DNA of 63,802 nt from Candidatus Rifleibacteriota bacterium (GCA_905236675.1 CAJOND010000020.1:1-63802); one strand, 5' to 3'; positions 34,249 to 43,684 are shown, counted from the first letter of the stretch. Program-made: numbers and translations. The notes: generated by a model from the sequence alone, not told the origin.

Positions 34249-35619
34249 ATGTCTAAGAAAAAAATAATAATAGGTGTTATTTTCTTTATAATATTATTCT
34301 TAATAATTAGAACTATAATAGTAGTCAATGTTGCTATCAATTTTTATCACTTATACAATCAAGATGAAAAATATATGAATAAGTTAGAACAAAACTTAGG
34401 TTCATCTAGATGGATGGCTAGAAACAATGATGATAGCATACCTGAATTTGTAAAAAAATTAGTTCCAAATGATAATGAGTCAGATATTTTTGATAAATTA
34501 AAAAATTCATTTGATATAGTATCTAATTACAGTCACAAAAATATATATGATTCTAGCTATAAAACAGACTTATTAGAAAATATAGACAAAGATCTAAAAG
34601 ACTCAAACAAAATAGATTTTGATAGGTTAGAATCAAACCTTAATGAAGAATTAAAAAAATTGAAGACCTTTCAAAAAAACAGAGAACAGCCTTCAATAGA
34701 AGAAAGCAAAGATTTTTCTACTGCTCCAACCTATAGAACTACTAGAAAATATGTTCGTTTTTGGTCAATCTTGAGTAGACTTTATGAACGCAACAATAAA
34801 CCAGATGCGGCTTTGTCATTAAGTCAATTTAGCTTCTATTTTATTAGAGATATGGAAACAAATTATTGTAACAGTTGTTCTTTGATTAATAAAAGTGTTA
34901 CCAACAAATTTAAAGAATATACTTGTGATTCAATTTTAATCTGGGCAAGTACCCCTAAACCAGAAAGCAAGAATTTAAGTAAATCAGTTTCTAAAGATAT
35001 TCTTGATTTTGTTAAAACAGAATATCCATTAACAAATGCGATTAAGTATGAAAAAACTTTTGCAACTGTTGGAATTAATGCCCTATTAAAAACAATAGGT
35101 TGGGGAATGCAGACATATTGCGATTCTGATAAAATTTCCAATAAATTGGATAACATTTATAAAGAACCTCTCCTTTATTATGACAACCCTTTTTATGAAA
35201 TTAAGGATAAATTGAAAAAAAGCTCTGAAACATTTGAAAACTCACTAAAAGACGCTGAATTAACCTGGGTTAAAATATTCCCTTGTTTTTTTAATACAGC
35301 AAATTTTGTAATAGACACTATCATTAGTTTTTCTACCCCAAATTTAAAAAAGCTTAAAGAAGATCATGAGTCTACAATAGCAAAAATGGAAATGACTGTC
35401 ATAGCATTAGCTATAAATTCGTATTATTGCGAAAAAAATAAACTTCCAAAATCTATGGACGAACTCAGTTCTTGGTTCGGAGAAAAACTGCCTGTTAATC
35501 GTTTAACAGGTGAACCTTATGAAATACAGCCAGATCAAAAACATATTATTCAAAACGATGGCCTAGATGGTAAAGCAGATACTTATGATGATCTATTTTT
35601 TGAATTTAATATAAAATAA
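34249..35619 (+). CDS. Membrane-anchored protein with pseudopilin-like C-terminal segment
   Basis: A 456-residue protein with one N-terminal TM helix (about 5-28) and a long helical, charged body. The last 75 residues, AKMEMTVIALAINSYYCEKN, LPVNRLTGEPYEI and NDGLDGKADTYDDL, resemble the C-terminal half of type II secretion pseudopilins (P-x-TG-x-P-Y and DG-x-x-GT-x-DD), but there is no prepilin leader. I recognise no full-length family. It should be exported with the body in the periplasm. It is a lone gene. Confidence 0.65.
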   Translation: MSKKKIIIGVIFFIILFLIIRTIIVVNVAINFYHLYNQDEKYMNKLEQNLGSSRWMARNNDDSIPEFVKKLVPNDNESDIFDKLKNSFDIVSNYSHKNIYDSSYKTDLLENIDKDLKDSNKIDFDRLESNLNEELKKLKTFQKNREQPSIEESKDFSTAPTYRTTRKYVRFWSILSRLYERNNKPDAALSLSQFSFYFIRDMETNYCNSCSLINKSVTNKFKEYTCDSILIWASTPKPESKNLSKSVSKDILDFVKTEYPLTNAIKYEKTFATVGINALLKTIGWGMQTYCDSDKISNKLDNIYKEPLLYYDNPFYEIKDKLKKSSETFENSLKDAELTWVKIFPCFFNTANFVIDTIISFSTPNLKKLKEDHESTIAKMEMTVIALAINSYYCEKNKLPKSMDELSSWFGEKLPVNRLTGEPYEIQPDQKHIIQNDGLDGKADTYDDLFFEFNIK

Positions 35620-35668
35620 AGTAATCATTATCGTCATTACAAGCGTTATCGAAAAACAAAAGAGAACT

Positions 35669-35703
35669 ACAGAGCATAATAATAATTTAATATTATGCTC
35701 TGT
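35669..35703 (+). terminator. Strong stem-loop after the membrane-anchored protein gene
   Basis: ACAGAGCATAATA (35669-35681) pairs with TATTATGCTCTGT (35691-35703), 13 bp with a 9-nt loop. It lies 50 bp after the stop at 35619. No clean T-run follows, so termination may be weak. Confidence 0.6.
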
Positions 35704-35864
35704 TAAACTAAGTTTTTGCACACTTTCTCAAATAAAAATGTTCTTTTATTAAATATTACATTGTTTTTTGTGTTATATTAAGAAAAAGTAGTATTATAAA
35801 ATATGATTGTATATTTTTCTGATTTGCTAAATTGATTAAGTTAAAGTTTAAAAGAGAGGGAAAA

Positions 35865-36287
35865 ATGATTGTAGAAAAGGTTCCACAAGAAATAGTAATG
35901 AATCTTCTTTCTACACGTTATTTAGATTCTGTACGCAAAAAAACAGAAGAAATAGCAGAAAAGATGGGGTTTGATGAAGAACAAATCTTTGATTTAGCAT
36001 TGGTAGTAGATGAAGCCTATGTTAATGCTATAGAACATGGTGCCAATGGAAAGAAAGAAACAAAATTAGAAATAAAATATATTATTTTTGAGGATAAGTT
36101 AGAAATAAGCATAAAGGATTGCGGTTGTGGCTTTGATATGAATAGAGTTTCTGTACCAAATAATCTCAAGAGCATAAATTCTACAAGAGGGAGAGGCCTG
36201 GGTTTGATGAAGCTTTTAACAGATGAATTTTTTATGGAATCAAAACCCGGTTATGGAACCACAGTCAGATTTAGTAAATATATTTAA
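35865..36287 (+). CDS. RsbW/SpoIIAB-like serine kinase (anti-sigma factor type)
   Basis: The ATG at 35865 has GAGAGGG just upstream and gives 140 residues; an in-frame start at 35832 has no such site. It is a HATPase_c domain: N-box DEAYVNAIEHG, G1-like DCGCGFD and G2 RGRGLGLMKLL. These kinases phosphorylate an anti-sigma antagonist or bind a sigma factor. No STAS antagonist, PP2C phosphatase or sigma gene is next to it. Its last 48 bp overlap the end of aroA on the other strand. Confidence 0.85.
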   Translation: MIVEKVPQEIVMNLLSTRYLDSVRKKTEEIAEKMGFDEEQIFDLALVVDEAYVNAIEHGANGKKETKLEIKYIIFEDKLEISIKDCGCGFDMNRVSVPNNLKSINSTRGRGLGLMKLLTDEFFMESKPGYGTTVRFSKYI

Positions 36288-37484
36288 TTTTTCATAAAAA
36301 TCAGGAAAAGAAATATTTACAGAATTTCTGCCTTTAATCTTAAACTTAGCTTTTGAGCAATATTCTAATACCGCAAAACTCATTGCTAAACGGTGGTCAT
36401 TAAAAGAATCTAATTCAGCACTAATAATATGATTGGGTCCAGTTATTTCGAAGCCATCATTTTTTTCTACACAATTAATACCTACTTTTTTCAATTGACT
36501 GATTAATCCGTTTATCCTATCACTTTCTTTTACTCTTAATTCTTGTGCACCAGAAACTTTTGAAGTTCCTTTTGAAAAAGCCATAGCTATTGCTAAAATT
36601 GGTAATTCATCAATCAAAGAAGGTATTTCTTCTTTATTTATATTGGTTGATGTTAAATTATTTCCTTTAATTCTCACATCACCAACACTTTCCCATAAAT
36701 TATCTGTTATTTTTTCTTCTATTTCAACTCCCATTCTTCTTAAAACCCTAAAAAAACCAGTTCTCGTAGGATTTAACAATAGTTTTTTTATTTTGATTTC
36801 TTGTTTCATAACTGCTGCTAACACAGCAAAATAAGCAGCACTACTAATATCGCCAGGTATATTAAAATGTACTTCGTCCGATTTTTGTTCAGATAAATAA
36901 TCTAATAATATTTCTGTATGATCTCTACTAGGTATGTTTTCTATGACTTTGTTTTTCTCATTATTTTTAAAACCAGCAAATAAAATAGCTGATTTAACTT
37001 GAGCAGAACCTGTTTCATTAAAAAAATCAATTGGTTGAGTTTTACCATTTGATTCTAAAAAAACAGGAAGATGACCATCGATACTTTGTATATGAATACC
37101 AGCCAAATCTCGCAATGGTTTAACGACCCTATCCATCGGTCTTTTAGATAGAGATTCATCCCCGATAAGCTTAAATTTCCCTTTAAAATTGCATAATATT
37201 CCACATAACAATCTTGCTGTTGTACCAGAATTGCCGCAATCAAGAACTATTTCTTCGTTAAACTTTCTATCAGTTAAACCTCCTGACAAAGAAATTCTAT
37301 TGCCATTTCTTTCAATCTTTACTCCCAACTGTTTTATTATGCTTAAAGAAGTATTCACATCTTTGCTTTCAGGAAGATTGGAAATAATAAGCTTTTTGTC
37401 AGTTAGTAAAGAAAGCAGCAATAATCTATGAGAAATAGATTTATCACCATGAAAAGTTAAATGTTGTATTTCTGTTTTATGCAT
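36240..37484 (-). CDS. aroA: 3-phosphoshikimate 1-carboxyvinyltransferase (EPSP synthase)
   Basis: A 414-residue protein with the EPSP synthase signatures: GDKSISHRLLLLSLL at the start, LDCGNSGTTARLLCG and LSKRPMDRVVKPL in the middle, and LRVKESDRI and FNDHRLAMSFAV near the end. It joins shikimate-3-phosphate and phosphoenolpyruvate in the cytoplasm (aromatic amino acid pathway). The length is near normal. The final 16 codons, after the usual FPDFYEKL end, run antisense into the RsbW-like gene. No other aro gene is nearby. Confidence 0.96.
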   Translation of the reverse strand: MHKTEIQHLTFHGDKSISHRLLLLSLLTDKKLIISNLPESKDVNTSLSIIKQLGVKIERNGNRISLSGGLTDRKFNEEIVLDCGNSGTTARLLCGILCNFKGKFKLIGDESLSKRPMDRVVKPLRDLAGIHIQSIDGHLPVFLESNGKTQPIDFFNETGSAQVKSAILFAGFKNNEKNKVIENIPSRDHTEILLDYLSEQKSDEVHFNIPGDISSAAYFAVLAAVMKQEIKIKKLLLNPTRTGFFRVLRRMGVEIEEKITDNLWESVGDVRIKGNNLTSTNINKEEIPSLIDELPILAIAMAFSKGTSKVSGAQELRVKESDRINGLISQLKKVGINCVEKNDGFEITGPNHIISAELDSFNDHRLAMSFAVLEYCSKAKFKIKGRNSVNISFPDFYEKLNIFTKSDCGSITGF

Positions 37485-37559
37485 ATTTTCATATTATACT
37501 AGTTTTATAAGACAATCACCAATCATCATTTAAAAGAAAGGGAGAAAGGGCATCTCCAC

Positions 37560-37606
37560 CTCTCTCCTCTCAATTTTCCGTTTTCAGTTTTCAACTTTCA
37601 GTTTCC
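37560..37606 (-). repeat. Inverted A-rich heptamer tract
   Basis: On the reverse strand this reads GGAAACTGAAAGTTGAAAAC-like degenerate heptamers, the same family as at 5629 and 7187 in the opposite orientation. Confidence 0.5.
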
Positions 37607-37610
37607 TACC

Positions 37611-37624
37611 TCCTAACGTTAGGA
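37611..37624. promoter_or_regulatory. Perfect 14-bp palindrome upstream of the ABC-F gene
   Basis: TCCTAACGTTAGGA is its own complement. It lies 66 bp before the ATG and just upstream of the likely promoter, so it could be an operator. No regulator can be named. Confidence 0.4.
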
Positions 37625-37645
37625 TTAGCCAGCAATTTCATAAAC

Positions 37646-37674
37646 TTGCAAAGGTTGCTTAATAGTGATAAAAT
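37646..37674 (+). promoter_or_regulatory. Candidate promoter for the ABC-F/clpS/clpA operon
   Basis: TTGCAA at 37646-37651 and TAAAAT at 37669-37674, 17 bp apart. Transcription would start about 9 bases before the ATG, and no Shine-Dalgarno is visible, so the mRNA may have a very short leader. Confidence 0.4.
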
Positions 37675-37689
37675 GCGACAGCAATTGAT

Positions 37690-39678
37690 ATGTCACTACA
37701 AATAAATAATTTAAGCAAGTCTTTCAGCGTCAGAACGCTTTTCTCTGGGGTTACTTTCTCTGTCAATCCTGGGGAATGTGTTGCTTTAGTCGGAAATAAC
37801 GGCTCTGGCAAATCTACAATGATGAGAATTATTTTGGGTGAAGAACAATCAGATACAGGCAGTGTAACTTACCCTAAAGAAAGTAAAATAGGTTATCTTC
37901 CACAGGAAATATTTCTTTCTGACAATGGCAATTGGGAGACTGAAAGAGAAACTCTGACTCTTTGGGAACTTGCAACACAAGCTTTTGATAAACTCAAAGT
38001 CATAAAAGAGCGGATAGAATCAATTGAAGCAGAAATGTCTGAAGGTAATTTAGACGAAAAGATACATGACGAATATGAAAAACTAATTGCTGACTACGAA
38101 AAGGCTGGAGGTTATTCCTGGCAGGCTAAAACTATCAGATTATTAAAGGGTTTCGGTTTTCAGGAAGAACGTTTTCACGAACCTCTTAAAAACTTTTCTG
38201 GTGGTTGGCAAATGAGAGCCTATTTTGCAAGACTTTTGCTCAGAGAACCAGATTATTTACTATTAGACGAACCGACCAACTATCTGGATATTGCTTCGAT
38301 TTCTTTTCTAGAAGATTATTTGAGTAATTATGCCGGCGGTATTCTAGTTGTTTCCCACGATAGATACTTTCTTGATGAACTTGCTACCTCAGTGGTAGCA
38401 ATTATGCCTGAAGGTTCAAGAAATTTTAAAGGCAATTACTCTAATTTCCTGGAAGCCAGAGAAGAATGGGCAACAGAAGCTGCTGCTGCTCAAGAAAGAC
38501 AGGATAAAGAACGAAAAAGAATAGAACGATTTGTTGAAAGATTCAGATATAAAGCAACAAAAGCTTCTCAGGTTCAAAGCCGTGTAAAAATGCTTGCAAA
38601 AATGACAGAAATAGCTCAAATTCGTTCTACTCCTAAACTTAGTTTCAGGTTCCCAGAATGTGAACCTAGCGGAGAAGTTGTTTTAAGAGGTGAACATATA
38701 ACAAAATCTTTTGGCAATCATCAGGTTTTGAAAGATGTTTCTTTTGTAATCAATCGTGGAGATAGAGTTGCTATAATAGGCGAAAATGGAGCTGGGAAAA
38801 CAACTCTAGTCAGAATACTAGTAGGAGAGGACAATCTTTGGGGCGGTCATCTTGAAACAGGCTATAGAACTCATTTAGGTTATTTTGCCCAAGACGAAGA
38901 AATAAGCTTCGAAGGAGAAGAAACAGTAGAAGATAGAATGTTAAGAGAAGCTCCTTTTGACGCTGTTCCAGAAGTAAGAAACATATTGGGCGCATTCCTG
39001 TTTTCTGGTGACAATGTAAAAAAGATGGTCAGAGTTCTTTCTGGTGGAGAAAAAAGCCGTTTAGGTCTGGCAAGAATGATGTTAAGACCTTGTAACCTGC
39101 TAGTGTTAGACGAACCGACAAACCATCTTGATATTAGCAGTAGAGAAGCATTGCTTAACGCTTTAGACGATTTTCCCGGAACTGTAATTATTGTTTCTCA
39201 CGATAGATTTTTCTTAGATTCTCTAGCTACAAGAATATTAAGCTTAGAAAACGGAAAATCTATATTATATGATGGTAATTACAGTCAATTCATGTGGGCA
39301 AAAGAACGCCGGCTTGCAGATGAGCAAGAATTAAAAGAATCTGATATAATAGATAATCAGAAAGTTTCAGATTCAAAACAGCAGGCTAGAGAAAATGCAA
39401 AATATCAAAAGCAGCTTTCCAATAAACTGCAAAAGTTAAAAAAGGAAATAGAAACAAAGGAAAACGAAATTGCTCAATTAGAAAGCGATATTAGTGAAAT
39501 AGAAGGGCAGCTTGCCACTCCGCCTGAAGGCTGGTCAGCAATGAAAATTGCAGAAATAGCTCAGCAGCATTCCACACTTAATGCGAAGCTGGACGAAGCA
39601 ATGCAGGCATGGGAAAATTTAAATGCTGAAAATCAGCAGACCTCAGATGAATTAAAAGAAATCAGAGGGGGTAATTAA
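37690..39678 (+). CDS. ABC-F family ATPase (ribosome-associated type)
   Basis: A 662-residue protein with two ABC domains and no TM segment. Walker A sites are GNNGSGKST and GENGAGKTT; signatures are FSGGWQMR and LSGGEKSR; Walker B/D-loop sites are LLLDEPTNYLD and LVLDEPTNHLD. The linker between them and the C-terminal coiled coil (about 560-662) fit the Uup/YdiF branch. ABC-F proteins act on the ribosome E site. The stop overlaps the clpS start by one base (TAATG). Confidence 0.93.
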   Translation: MSLQINNLSKSFSVRTLFSGVTFSVNPGECVALVGNNGSGKSTMMRIILGEEQSDTGSVTYPKESKIGYLPQEIFLSDNGNWETERETLTLWELATQAFDKLKVIKERIESIEAEMSEGNLDEKIHDEYEKLIADYEKAGGYSWQAKTIRLLKGFGFQEERFHEPLKNFSGGWQMRAYFARLLLREPDYLLLDEPTNYLDIASISFLEDYLSNYAGGILVVSHDRYFLDELATSVVAIMPEGSRNFKGNYSNFLEAREEWATEAAAAQERQDKERKRIERFVERFRYKATKASQVQSRVKMLAKMTEIAQIRSTPKLSFRFPECEPSGEVVLRGEHITKSFGNHQVLKDVSFVINRGDRVAIIGENGAGKTTLVRILVGEDNLWGGHLETGYRTHLGYFAQDEEISFEGEETVEDRMLREAPFDAVPEVRNILGAFLFSGDNVKKMVRVLSGGEKSRLGLARMMLRPCNLLVLDEPTNHLDISSREALLNALDDFPGTVIIVSHDRFFLDSLATRILSLENGKSILYDGNYSQFMWAKERRLADEQELKESDIIDNQKVSDSKQQARENAKYQKQLSNKLQKLKKEIETKENEIAQLESDISEIEGQLATPPEGWSAMKIAEIAQQHSTLNAKLDEAMQAWENLNAENQQTSDELKEIRGGN

Positions 39679-39992
39679 TGGCAAAGACATCTTATGAATA
39701 TGATTCAAATGTTCTAGAAAAAACACGTGAAGACATAAAAAAACCTTCAAGATACAAGGTTTTAATGTTGAATGATGATTATACAACTATGGAGTTTGTA
39801 GTAGATGTCTTAAAAAAAATTTTTGGACATTCTACTATGGCAGCGACTTCCATTATGCTTAATATTCACCACCACGGTCAAGGCTTGGCTGGAATATACA
39901 CAAAAGAAATAGCTGAAGCCAAAGTATCACAGGTTCATTCTGCGGCTAGAAGCCGTGGTTTCCCTTTGAAATGCGAAATGGAGAAAGAATAA
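39678..39992 (+). CDS. clpS: ClpS, N-degron adaptor
   Basis: A 104-residue protein with the ClpS core: YKVLMLNDDYTTMEFVVDVL, MLNIHHHGQGLAGIYT and EIAEAKVSQV. The NDDYT...M and HH residues form the N-degron pocket. It hands proteins with N-terminal Phe, Leu, Trp or Tyr to ClpAP. It sits 3 bp before clpA, the usual order. Confidence 0.97.
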   Translation: MAKTSYEYDSNVLEKTREDIKKPSRYKVLMLNDDYTTMEFVVDVLKKIFGHSTMAATSIMLNIHHHGQGLAGIYTKEIAEAKVSQVHSAARSRGFPLKCEMEKE

Positions 39993-39995
39993 GCT

Positions 39996-42389
39996 ATGAT
40001 TAGTCAAGACTTAGCAATTATAATACAAGCAGTTATAGAAGAAGCTTCAAATGCAAATTGCGAATTTATCACTGTGGAACATTTATTATATGGAGTTATT
40101 CATGATGAATACGGAGCACAGATACTTGAAGCCTGTGGTTGTAATCTAAAAAAGCTTGAAACAGATTTAAAGAAGCATTTAAAAGAAGAAGTTCCATCAA
40201 TAGATCCTAGCACTTCCGCAGTTCCTCAGCCAACTCCTGGATTTCAGCGCGTTTTAGAAAGAATGATGATGAATGTTCAAAGTTCCGGTAGAACTGATGC
40301 TGATGGTGGTGACCTGCTTGTTGCCATTATGGATGAAGACGAGTCTTATGCTGTTTACTTTTTGAATAAGCAGAAAATTAAAAAGCTTGATGTTTTACAA
40401 TATATTTCCCATGGAAGTGGGAAAAAGAAAGCTCCAAACAACAAAACTCACGGTTTTAGTATTTTTGTTGAAGGCAATATTCCAAGAATGCCTATAGACG
40501 AAGATGGAGAAGGAGCAGAAGTTAGTGATAAACCACTAGAAGCTTATGCAGTATGTTTAAATGACAAAGCTGCACGTGGAGAAATAGACCCTCTTATTGG
40601 ACGTTCCCATGAAGTTTCTAGAGCTATAGTTGTTATGAATCGACGACGAAAAAACAATCTTATTTTTGTTGGCGAACCAGGTGTCGGGAAAACAGCTATA
40701 GTTGAAGGTATTGCTTTAAGAATACAGCAGGGCGATGTACCTGAAACATTGAAAAACACAAAGATTTATTCGTTAGACGTAGGCTCACTTCTTGCAGGCA
40801 GCAAATATAGAGGAGATTTTGAAGCTAGATTAAAAGGCGTTATGCATAGTCTGCAAAGTATTCCAAATGCAGTTCTATTCATAGACGAAATACATACAAT
40901 AATTGGTGCAGGTGCTACTTCTGGCGGTTCAGTAGATGCTGCAAATATTCTTAAACCAGCTCTTGGTTCTGGGAAACTCAGATGTATTGGAACTACAACA
41001 TTTGAAGAATACAAAAATTTTGATAAAGACAGAGCTTTTTCACGCCGTTTCCAAAAGATAGACCTGTATGAACCAGATTTAGCAGAAACAAGAAAGATTT
41101 TAACTGGTTTAGCACCTGTTTATGAAAAATTCCATGGGGTAAAATACACTAAGAGTGCTATAAAAGCAGCTGCAGAACTTTCTTCAAAATATATTAAAGA
41201 ACAATTTTTACCCGATAAAGCAATTGATGTATTAGACGAAGCTGCAACGATATTAAAACTTCGCAAAAAAGACGAACAACCTATAGTCAAACGAAGCCAC
41301 ATAGAACGAGCTGTAGCTAAGATTGCACGCATACCAACCAGAACTATTTCTTCATCTGACCAAGAAAAACTAATGAATCTTGAATCAGAGCTTAAAAAAG
41401 TAGTGTTTGGTCAAGACAAAGCTATAGAAGCACTAGTTAGAGCAATTAAGATTGCAAGAGCTGGTATGTCTAGTGCTAATAAACCTGTTGGTTCGTTCTT
41501 ATTTACAGGCCCCACTGGAGTTGGCAAAACAGAAGTAGCGAAACAGCTTGCTATAGCACTAGGTGTCAATTTCCTACGTTTCGACATGAGCGAATACATG
41601 GAAAAGCATGCTGTCGCTAGATTTATAGGAGCTCCTCCAGGGTATGTCGGCTTTGAACAAGGCGGAGCATTGACGGATTCAGTAAGAAAACAGCCGTATT
41701 CAGTACTCTTACTGGATGAAATAGAAAAAGCTCATCCAGATGTTTTCAACATTCTGCTCCAAATTATGGATTATGCAATTTTAACTGACAATGCAGGTAA
41801 AAAAGCTGATTTTCATAATGTTATACTTATTATGACTTCTAATGCTGGTGCCAGAGAAATGGCTAAGGGCTCCATTGGTTTTTCAAAAAACGCCAAAGAT
41901 GCCGAATGGAAAGGTAAAGAAGCGATTGAAAAGCTTTTCTCTCCAGAATTCAGAAACCGTCTCGATGGTATAATAAACTTCTCTCCTCTTTCTGCTGAAA
42001 ATATAAGGATGGTTGTTGATAAATTTGTCAAAGAACTAAATGGACAATTAGCTGAAAGAAAAGTCACTATTCAGCTTGATGAAGCAGGAAGAAAATGGCT
42101 TGCAGAAAAAGGTTATGACCCGGTAAATGGAGCCAGACCACTTGCAAGAGTTATTCACCGTGAAATAAAAGATGCTCTTGCGGAAGAAATTCTGTTTGGC
42201 AAGCTTTTGCACGGTGGTAGCGTTACACTAAGCAAGAACGACGAAGAAGATAAGCTTAAATTTGTTTTCAAAAGCTTTACTGCTGGCGAAAAAAAGAAAA
42301 AAGTCAAAATAGCCAATGATACAAAAAGTGTAAAAAAGCCTTCTTCAAAGAATAATAGCATAAAAATAAATTTAATAAAAAATAGTTAA
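39996..42389 (+). CDS. clpA: ClpA, AAA+ unfoldase of ClpAP
   Basis: A 797-residue two-ring Clp ATPase. The N-domain (1-150) has the Clp repeat (TVEHLLYGVIHDEYGA). D1 has GEPGVGKT and LFIDEIHT; D2 has GPTGVGKTE, LLLDEIEKAH and NRLDGIINF. There is no ClpB middle domain, and the ClpS neighbour confirms ClpA rather than ClpB/C. An IGF-type ClpP loop is likely (GSIGFSK). ClpP is outside the window. The C-terminal Lys/Ser-rich tail (about 770-797) is unusual. Confidence 0.95.
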   Translation: MISQDLAIIIQAVIEEASNANCEFITVEHLLYGVIHDEYGAQILEACGCNLKKLETDLKKHLKEEVPSIDPSTSAVPQPTPGFQRVLERMMMNVQSSGRTDADGGDLLVAIMDEDESYAVYFLNKQKIKKLDVLQYISHGSGKKKAPNNKTHGFSIFVEGNIPRMPIDEDGEGAEVSDKPLEAYAVCLNDKAARGEIDPLIGRSHEVSRAIVVMNRRRKNNLIFVGEPGVGKTAIVEGIALRIQQGDVPETLKNTKIYSLDVGSLLAGSKYRGDFEARLKGVMHSLQSIPNAVLFIDEIHTIIGAGATSGGSVDAANILKPALGSGKLRCIGTTTFEEYKNFDKDRAFSRRFQKIDLYEPDLAETRKILTGLAPVYEKFHGVKYTKSAIKAAAELSSKYIKEQFLPDKAIDVLDEAATILKLRKKDEQPIVKRSHIERAVAKIARIPTRTISSSDQEKLMNLESELKKVVFGQDKAIEALVRAIKIARAGMSSANKPVGSFLFTGPTGVGKTEVAKQLAIALGVNFLRFDMSEYMEKHAVARFIGAPPGYVGFEQGGALTDSVRKQPYSVLLLDEIEKAHPDVFNILLQIMDYAILTDNAGKKADFHNVILIMTSNAGAREMAKGSIGFSKNAKDAEWKGKEAIEKLFSPEFRNRLDGIINFSPLSAENIRMVVDKFVKELNGQLAERKVTIQLDEAGRKWLAEKGYDPVNGARPLARVIHREIKDALAEEILFGKLLHGGSVTLSKNDEEDKLKFVFKSFTAGEKKKKVKIANDTKSVKKPSSKNNSIKINLIKNS

Positions 42390-42396
42390 ACATTAT

Positions 42397-42487
42397 CAGA
42401 CTTCTGCCGATGAGTCGCATGGTGTTTACACCCTTAAAAGGATTAGCCCTAAAGGGCTAAGCTTTTCTCGTCAATAAAAGGAGTCTG
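42397..42487 (+). promoter_or_regulatory. Structured mRNA leader that can hide the ribosome site
   Basis: CAGACTTC (42397-42404) can pair with GGAGTCTG (42480-42487), covering the Shine-Dalgarno AAAGGAG (42477-42483) of the beta-barrel gene. Inside, GATGAG (42409-42414) pairs with CTCGTC (42467-42472). Two hairpins sit in the middle: GGTG/CACC (42421-42432) and TTAGCCC/GGGCTAA (42443-42460). This is a three-way junction of riboswitch size. I match no known class. The last hairpin followed by GCTTTTCT may also end the clpA transcript. Confidence 0.5.
42443..42466 (+). terminator. Possible terminator of the clp operon within the leader
   Basis: TTAGCCC-TAAA-GGGCTAA forms a 7-bp stem and is followed by GCTTTTCT. 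It lies 54 bp after clpA. It could end clpA mRNA, act as an attenuator, or be one arm of the leader structure. Confidence 0.55.
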
Positions 42488-42489
42488 GT

Positions 42490-43647
42490 ATGAAAAGAAA
42501 TACCACAATAGCCGCTATTATTGCTGGTTTGCTTTTGACCTCCCAGTTGAGTGCTCAAAATGTCTATTCAAGCCAATTACAGCAATACGGTTTTTCCAAA
42601 ACAGCCCAATCGGCAACTTATGGAACCCCTAGCAATGGCTATGAGGTACAGAACGACGGTTACTTTATTTCAGCCGATGCTGCTGGTGGTGGCTCTTTGC
42701 CTCCAATTAGCAGCCAGAACACCTCTAAGTCCAGTGTTGTAAGAAGTAAAGGCGGAAGCGAAACATATTCACAAGATTCTGTCTCTTTACCTCCTGTTAC
42801 CACATTGCCTGTACCTTCAAGAACAGCATTGCCACCACTTTATTCAGATACTATGATGACTGTTCCTATTGAAGAAAGCGTATCAAGAGTTTTAGCTTGT
42901 AATTTAACTGGTTATACTGGCTTGATTGAAACTATTTCAGCTGATGTCAGCAAAGCAGGTTCTTTCAAAATGGGTTTTCACTCAAGTTGGTTTGATATAG
43001 ACAGAGTTTATGATCGCACTCTTTCTAACAATGAAAGTGGCGATATGCTCACTATACCTTTATATTTCAACTATGCTCTAACAGATGATCTGGAAGTCGT
43101 ATACAATATTCCAATAGTAGACTATCAAATAAAATCCAGAATTCTATGGAAAAACGATATTTCAGAATCTGGCTGCGGTGATTCAACCTTAGGTTTTAAA
43201 TATAAGGTTTTCGATAACCCGACTTATCAGACTCGTGGAGCTATAGGTATAGGGTTCAAATTTCCTACTGGTAGTGATGATAAAGGATTAGGTACAGGCG
43301 AAACAGACTTTACAATCTTTACAGCGTTCAGTAAAAATTTTGAACGTATTGTCGGTCACCTTAACCTTGGTTATACCATGACTGGAGATCCTAACACACA
43401 GTTTTATCCAGATGGTCTTGCTGATAAGTTTTTCTATAATATAGGTATAGAATATCCTCATACGCATAATGTTACAGTTATGGCCGAAGTTGCAGGAGAA
43501 GACTGGGGAGCTGAAGGTAATAAAGTAGATGTTATTCCTGGAATAAGATACAGTCCTACAGAAAATTTCTCTTTTGAAATAGCTGTACCTATAGCAATAA
43601 CCAATGATCAGAGATTGGATATAACTATAGATTGGTTCTGGGTTTAA
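42490..43647 (+). CDS. Outer-membrane beta-barrel protein (transporter-like)
   Basis: A 385-residue protein with a clean signal peptide (KRNTTIAAIIAGLLLTSQLSAQ, cut near residue 23). The next 110 residues are Ser/Gly/Pro-rich and low in complexity. From about 135 on, alternating beta strands (TIPLYFNYALTDDLEVVYNIP, DSTLGFKYKVF, RGAIGIGFKFPTGS, FEIAVPIAI) end in an aromatic residue pattern (IDWFWV), typical of outer-membrane barrels of the DUF3187 or phenol-transporter sort. Substrate unknown. It has its own structured leader and a terminator. Confidence 0.8.
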   Translation: MKRNTTIAAIIAGLLLTSQLSAQNVYSSQLQQYGFSKTAQSATYGTPSNGYEVQNDGYFISADAAGGGSLPPISSQNTSKSSVVRSKGGSETYSQDSVSLPPVTTLPVPSRTALPPLYSDTMMTVPIEESVSRVLACNLTGYTGLIETISADVSKAGSFKMGFHSSWFDIDRVYDRTLSNNESGDMLTIPLYFNYALTDDLEVVYNIPIVDYQIKSRILWKNDISESGCGDSTLGFKYKVFDNPTYQTRGAIGIGFKFPTGSDDKGLGTGETDFTIFTAFSKNFERIVGHLNLGYTMTGDPNTQFYPDGLADKFFYNIGIEYPHTHNVTVMAEVAGEDWGAEGNKVDVIPGIRYSPTENFSFEIAVPIAITNDQRLDITIDWFWV

Positions 43648-43684
43648 ATACTTTCTTCCAGTAAACTCCTTAATATAGATAATA

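Noticed and set aside
42405..42420. CCGATGAG looked like the start of a hammerhead ribozyme core.
   Set aside because: The core needs CTGATGA and a later GAAA before a cleavage site; neither is present.
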